NCBI GenBank assembly: GCA_947039055.1
Contig: CAMQYB010000062.1
Location: 1-8,586, forward strand
Source: an uncultured Deferribacteraceae bacterium
Lineage (GTDB): Bacteria; Chrysiogenota; Deferribacteres; Deferribacterales; Mucispirillaceae
DNA: 8,586 nt
Reading direction: 5' to 3'
The notes below the pieces were generated by a model. The model worked only from the letters and a program-made list of their open reading frames with translations. It was not told where the DNA came from and made no database searches. The position numbers and the translations under genes were made by a program. Below are positions 5,823 to 8,586 of the stretch, in pieces (within the stretch, counting starts at the first letter, position 1; the number at the start of each line of letters is the position of its first letter).

Positions 5823-7130
5823 ATGAGAAGTGATTTTGCTGTTACTGGAAGTGGATTAACTTATGAGATACGAAACATTGCTGAAATTGCAAATTATCTT
5901 GCATCACTTGGTATGGAGATCTCTTTTGAGAATACTGGTGACCCTGTTGCAAAGGGAGAAGTTATTCCAACTTGGATGAAAGATGTGATTAAAGAAGTTA
6001 TAGATGATGATAAATCTTTTGCATATTCGCCAACTCGTGGTATTGAGTCTACAAGAAAATATTTAGCAGACGTTAATAATAAACGTGGTGGAGCTCAGAT
6101 CAGTAAAGATGACATTCTTTTCTTTAACGGTTTAGGTGACGCAATCGCTAGATGTTACTCATCTATGAGAGTTGATGCAAGGGTTATCATGCCTGAGCCA
6201 ACATATTCTACTCATTTTATGGCAGAGGTTATGCATTCATCATTTCCACCTAACACATATAGATTAGATCCTTATAATAATTGGGAACCTGATTTAGATG
6301 ATCTTGAACGTAAAGTTAAAAGTCATAAATCAATTGTTGGCATATTGGTTGTCAATCCAGATAATCCTACGGGACATGTATATTCTGAGGAAAATCTTCG
6401 TAAAATTGTTGCAATAGCTGAAAAGTACGATCTGTTTTTAATGTTCGATGAGTTATATCATAATATGATTTACAACGGATATACTACTCCATATTTAAGC
6501 GATATAATAGGGGATACTGTTCAAGGTATGTCGATGAAATCATTATCTAAAGAAGTTCCTTGGCCAGGTGGCAGATGTGGCTGGATAGAAGTTTATAATT
6601 CTGGAAAAGATCCAGATTTTGATAGATATATAAATATGATATTCCAACTTAAAATGGCAGAAGTTTGTTCAACAACAATTCCACAGATGGCTATACCTAA
6701 AATTCTTGAGCATAAAGAGTATCAATCTTATTTAGTGGAACGAGTTAAATATTATGAAAAAGTTGCAACGCTAGCATATGATATTTTAAAAGATGTTCCG
6801 TACGTTAAAGTTAGTAAACCAAACGGTGCATTTTATATTACGGTTGTGTTTGATGAACCACTTATGAATGTTAGACAATTCTTAGAAATTAAAGATCCAA
6901 AAATCAGAGAGTTTATAGATAGTAAATTAAATGTTAGTGCCGAGAACGATAAGAGGTTTACATATAATTTATTAGGATCAACAGGTATATGCCTTGTCCC
7001 ACTCACATCATTCTTTTCACCTATGCAAGGTTTTAGAGTTGTGTTGCTTGAAAAAAATATCGAGATTTTTGAGAAAAATTTAAGAATAATCGCAAAAAAA
7101 GTTGTTGAATATATTGAGAGTAGTAAGTAA
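5823..7130 (+). CDS. Class I/II PLP-dependent aminotransferase
   Basis: This 435-residue cytosolic fold-type I aminotransferase moves an amino group between an amino acid and a 2-oxo acid using pyridoxal phosphate. The landmarks are in order: an N-terminal GDP at 39-41; YSPTRG at 68-73; NPDNPTG at 178-184 (N181 for the cofactor ring); DELY at 209-212 (D209 and Y212 contact PLP); SLSK with the Schiff-base lysine at K243; R251 in GGRCGW for the phosphate; and R405 in GFRVVL for the substrate carboxylate. All catalytic residues are present. A long segment at about 344-388 before GICLVP is reminiscent of alanine-aminotransferase-like enzymes, but the substrate cannot be fixed. The ATG at 5823 has AAAGGA 8 nt upstream. 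It is a single-gene unit, divergent from rpsF and convergent with the membrane-protein gene. Confidence 0.93.
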   Translation: MRSDFAVTGSGLTYEIRNIAEIANYLASLGMEISFENTGDPVAKGEVIPTWMKDVIKEVIDDDKSFAYSPTRGIESTRKYLADVNNKRGGAQISKDDILFFNGLGDAIARCYSSMRVDARVIMPEPTYSTHFMAEVMHSSFPPNTYRLDPYNNWEPDLDDLERKVKSHKSIVGILVVNPDNPTGHVYSEENLRKIVAIAEKYDLFLMFDELYHNMIYNGYTTPYLSDIIGDTVQGMSMKSLSKEVPWPGGRCGWIEVYNSGKDPDFDRYINMIFQLKMAEVCSTTIPQMAIPKILEHKEYQSYLVERVKYYEKVATLAYDILKDVPYVKVSKPNGAFYITVVFDEPLMNVRQFLEIKDPKIREFIDSKLNVSAENDKRFTYNLLGSTGICLVPLTSFFSPMQGFRVVLLEKNIEIFEKNLRIIAKKVVEYIESSK

Positions 7131-7165
7131 GAGTTTATATAGTAGTGTTGATAATTTAGCATGAG

Positions 7166-7194
7166 TATTTTATATAATATGTTTTTATAAAATA
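7166..7194. terminator. AT-only hairpin after the aminotransferase gene
   Basis: TATTTTATA and TATAAAATA form a 9-bp stem with an 11-base loop, 36 nt past the stop codon. It contains no G-C pair and is not followed by a T-run, so termination here would be weak. It is the only stem close to the stop codon. Confidence 0.25.
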
Positions 7195-7244
7195 GTAGTT
7201 TGGTTAGTGAATTGCATTTAGATATTGTTTGTATAGAGTAATTA

Positions 7245-7445
7245 TAGTGATAAAGTCACTTGTATTATGAGGTTTTTTAGTGGATATTTGTATAGATATT
7301 TCTAGTGATAAAAAAGTCACTGGATCGGTAAAGCTGATAATTTAATACGAATGTTTGTGTATAAAAAAAGTCACTGGATCTGTATGAGTTAATTTAACGA
7401 ATATTTTGTATCAATTATCTTAGTGTAAAGATAGTCACTTGGATA
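7245..7445. repeat. Four degenerate ~60-bp repeats with AGTGA...AGTCACT cores
   Basis: GTCACT occurs at 7255, 7316, 7370 and 7434, spaced 61, 54 and 64 bp. Each copy is preceded by an A-rich stretch and an AGTG-like half site; the cores are 7246-7260, 7304-7321, 7357-7375 and 7422-7439. Most continue into a GGAT(C)nGTA-like tail. Cores 1 and 2 form clear small hairpins; core 2 can extend to 8 bp (7301-7324) with one G-T pair. Similarity also covers the spacers, for example AATTTAACGAATATTTTGTAT against AATTTAATACGAATGTTTGTGTAT. This fills most of the 340-bp gap between convergent genes; no gene is seen there. Confidence 0.75.
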
Positions 7446-7470
7446 GGTTATATTTATTTAGTTAAAAGTT

Positions 7471-8586
7471 TTAAAGGGGATCTTTTTTATTTTTCTGAGA
7501 ACTTAATATCCCTATCAGAAAGCCAAGTATACCGCCACCACTACCGCCATAAACAACAGCGACAATCAGTTCGAAAAAGAATTCCAGATCTGTAAAAAAT
7601 CCGAAAGGTCCACCGCCATTAGGGTTTATCATCATTAAAATATAAACGATAATAATACCTATAATAGCTCCGATTAACGTACGGGAAATTACATATAACC
7701 ACTTTTTACTACCTTTTCTAAACACCTGATCTCGTTCAACAGAAGAGTTAGAATTAGTCGTCGTCGTATATGTACTATCTTTATCTGTACTGTCATTATA
7801 TGTCATAGTCGTAACAGCATCGGTTTTTTGTAGGGTAAGTGGATACAATATAAAAAATAAATAATTTACATTTAGTACGCATGCAAGAATATTGTTCATA
7901 TTCATAATATTAGATGAAACCGAGAGAACACTATAAGTTGCCACCCCATAGATAACGCCACCAAAAATACTTCTAATTATGTATACTCCTTTATGATTTA
8001 TAAGCATACCTATTAAAATACTAAATAAAGTATTTGTTAAAATACTGAAAAATAAGTTACTAATAAAATAGCTTGAATTATATATAACATCTATTATATA
8101 GTTGAGTACTAAACCGTACTTATGAGTGCCGATACCTGAGAAGTAAACAGTAAAAATTATATAAAGAATAATGCTGTAGATAAGGCCATATATAGCACCC
8201 TTCACAACATTAGATTTAGTAAGCACGCTCACGAAAACGCCAAGCAGTGGGGCGTAGATAATATTAGTAATTTGCATAGTTGGTCCAAGTAAGTCAATAG
8301 CGATAAGATAATTTCCACTAGCACCTATAAAACCAAATGTTGCACCGCTGATAATCCCTTTAGTGATCTCAGTTTTTGTAAAAATACATATTATGACACC
8401 GATTAAAGCTGTTTCCAATGTAGTTATAACTATAGGCGTAGACTCAAAAGCCAATATCCTATTATCATAAAGTAGTTGTATCAAAAAATAGATACCAGTA
8501 TAAATAATAGTAATGTAAATTATCGGATAATTATTATATTTTTCCCAAGCTTCTTGTGTTTTGATAAAATGCTCCTCTATGATTGA
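7471..8586 (-). CDS. Partial multi-pass membrane protein, unknown function
   Basis: I do not recognise this family. The frame is open from the window edge, giving 371 visible residues. A TTG at 8484 could mark a shorter 337-residue form, but it has no ribosome-binding site and would cut off a membrane helix, so the true start probably lies outside the window. In visible numbering, a charged lead (1-19) is followed by hydrophobic segments near 20-41, 50-70, 77-100, 106-124, 130-153, 173-196, 206-225, 231-252, 297-320 and 335-362. A Ser/Thr/Asn/Asp-rich hydrophilic loop spans about 255-285. Three segments (about 61-88, 114-140 and 191-218) resemble one another as L(I/L)Gx...K...KGxIxG. Several glycine-rich helices occur, including GGSGGG near 347-352. 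The C-terminus is basic (KNKKDPL). It is convergent with the aminotransferase gene, across the repeat array. Confidence 0.75.
   Translation of the reverse strand, partial: SIIEEHFIKTQEAWEKYNNYPIIYITIIYTGIYFLIQLLYDNRILAFESTPIVITTLETALIGVIICIFTKTEITKGIISGATFGFIGASGNYLIAIDLLGPTMQITNIIYAPLLGVFVSVLTKSNVVKGAIYGLIYSIILYIIFTVYFSGIGTHKYGLVLNYIIDVIYNSSYFISNLFFSILTNTLFSILIGMLINHKGVYIIRSIFGGVIYGVATYSVLSVSSNIMNMNNILACVLNVNYLFFILYPLTLQKTDAVTTMTYNDSTDKDSTYTTTTNSNSSVERDQVFRKGSKKWLYVISRTLIGAIIGIIIVYILMMINPNGGGPFGFFTDLEFFFELIVAVVYGGSGGGILGFLIGILSSQKNKKDPL

Noticed and set aside
6833..7162. 109-codon minus-strand frame over the end of the aminotransferase gene
   Set aside because: It overlaps a well-supported gene with intact motifs and shows no recognisable protein.
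7245..7445. CRISPR array
   Set aside because: The cores are degenerate, spacing is uneven, spacers resemble one another, and no cas gene is present.
7245..7445. Series of intrinsic terminators
   Set aside because: Stems are short and not followed by T-runs on either strand; the A/T run lies in the loop.

Overview
The window is AT-rich bacterial DNA with tightly packed genes. The S18, S6 and SSB sequences are clearly bacterial. The low GC, a secreted ankyrin-repeat protein and the gene set are compatible with a spirochaete such as Brachyspira. That assignment is inferred from overall character, not from a diagnostic marker.

Layout. 24-2021 (-): a secreted protein with a signal peptide, an unrecognised N-terminal domain and about 14 ankyrin repeats, behind its own promoter. 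2142-5614 (-): an apparent operon read from right to left, rpsF (S6) - ssb - rpsR (S18) - DUF2232/YybS-like membrane protein - cation diffusion facilitator (CDF) metal transporter. 5615-5822: a divergent promoter region holding an rpsF leader hairpin, two promoters with perfect TTGACA -35 boxes, and a 10-bp palindrome between them. 5823-7130 (+): a class I/II PLP-dependent aminotransferase. 7131-7470: a non-coding convergent gap with an AT-only hairpin and four degenerate copies of a roughly 60-bp repeat centred on AGTGA...AGTCACT. 7471-8586 (-): a multi-pass membrane protein of unknown function whose frame stays open to the window edge, so its N-terminus is missing.

How the genes work together. 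S6 and S18 bind side by side in the 30S platform, and SSB is traditionally co-transcribed with them. The DUF2232 gene follows rpsR much as yybS lies near this cluster in Firmicutes, but rplI is not adjacent here. The CDF gene overlaps the DUF2232 gene by 17 bp and is probably translated from the same message. The aminotransferase, ankyrin protein and right-hand membrane protein look like independent units.

Points most worth a second look: the GTCACT repeat array (7245-7445); a 13-bp perfect inverted repeat joining the end of rpsR to the start region of the DUF2232 gene (4190-4267), which suggests translational coupling; an S6 protein with a probable TTG start and an 80-residue tail ending in 14-residue repeats; an Asn/Ser-rich head and a Cys/His tail on the CDF transporter; and an internal repeat in the truncated membrane protein.
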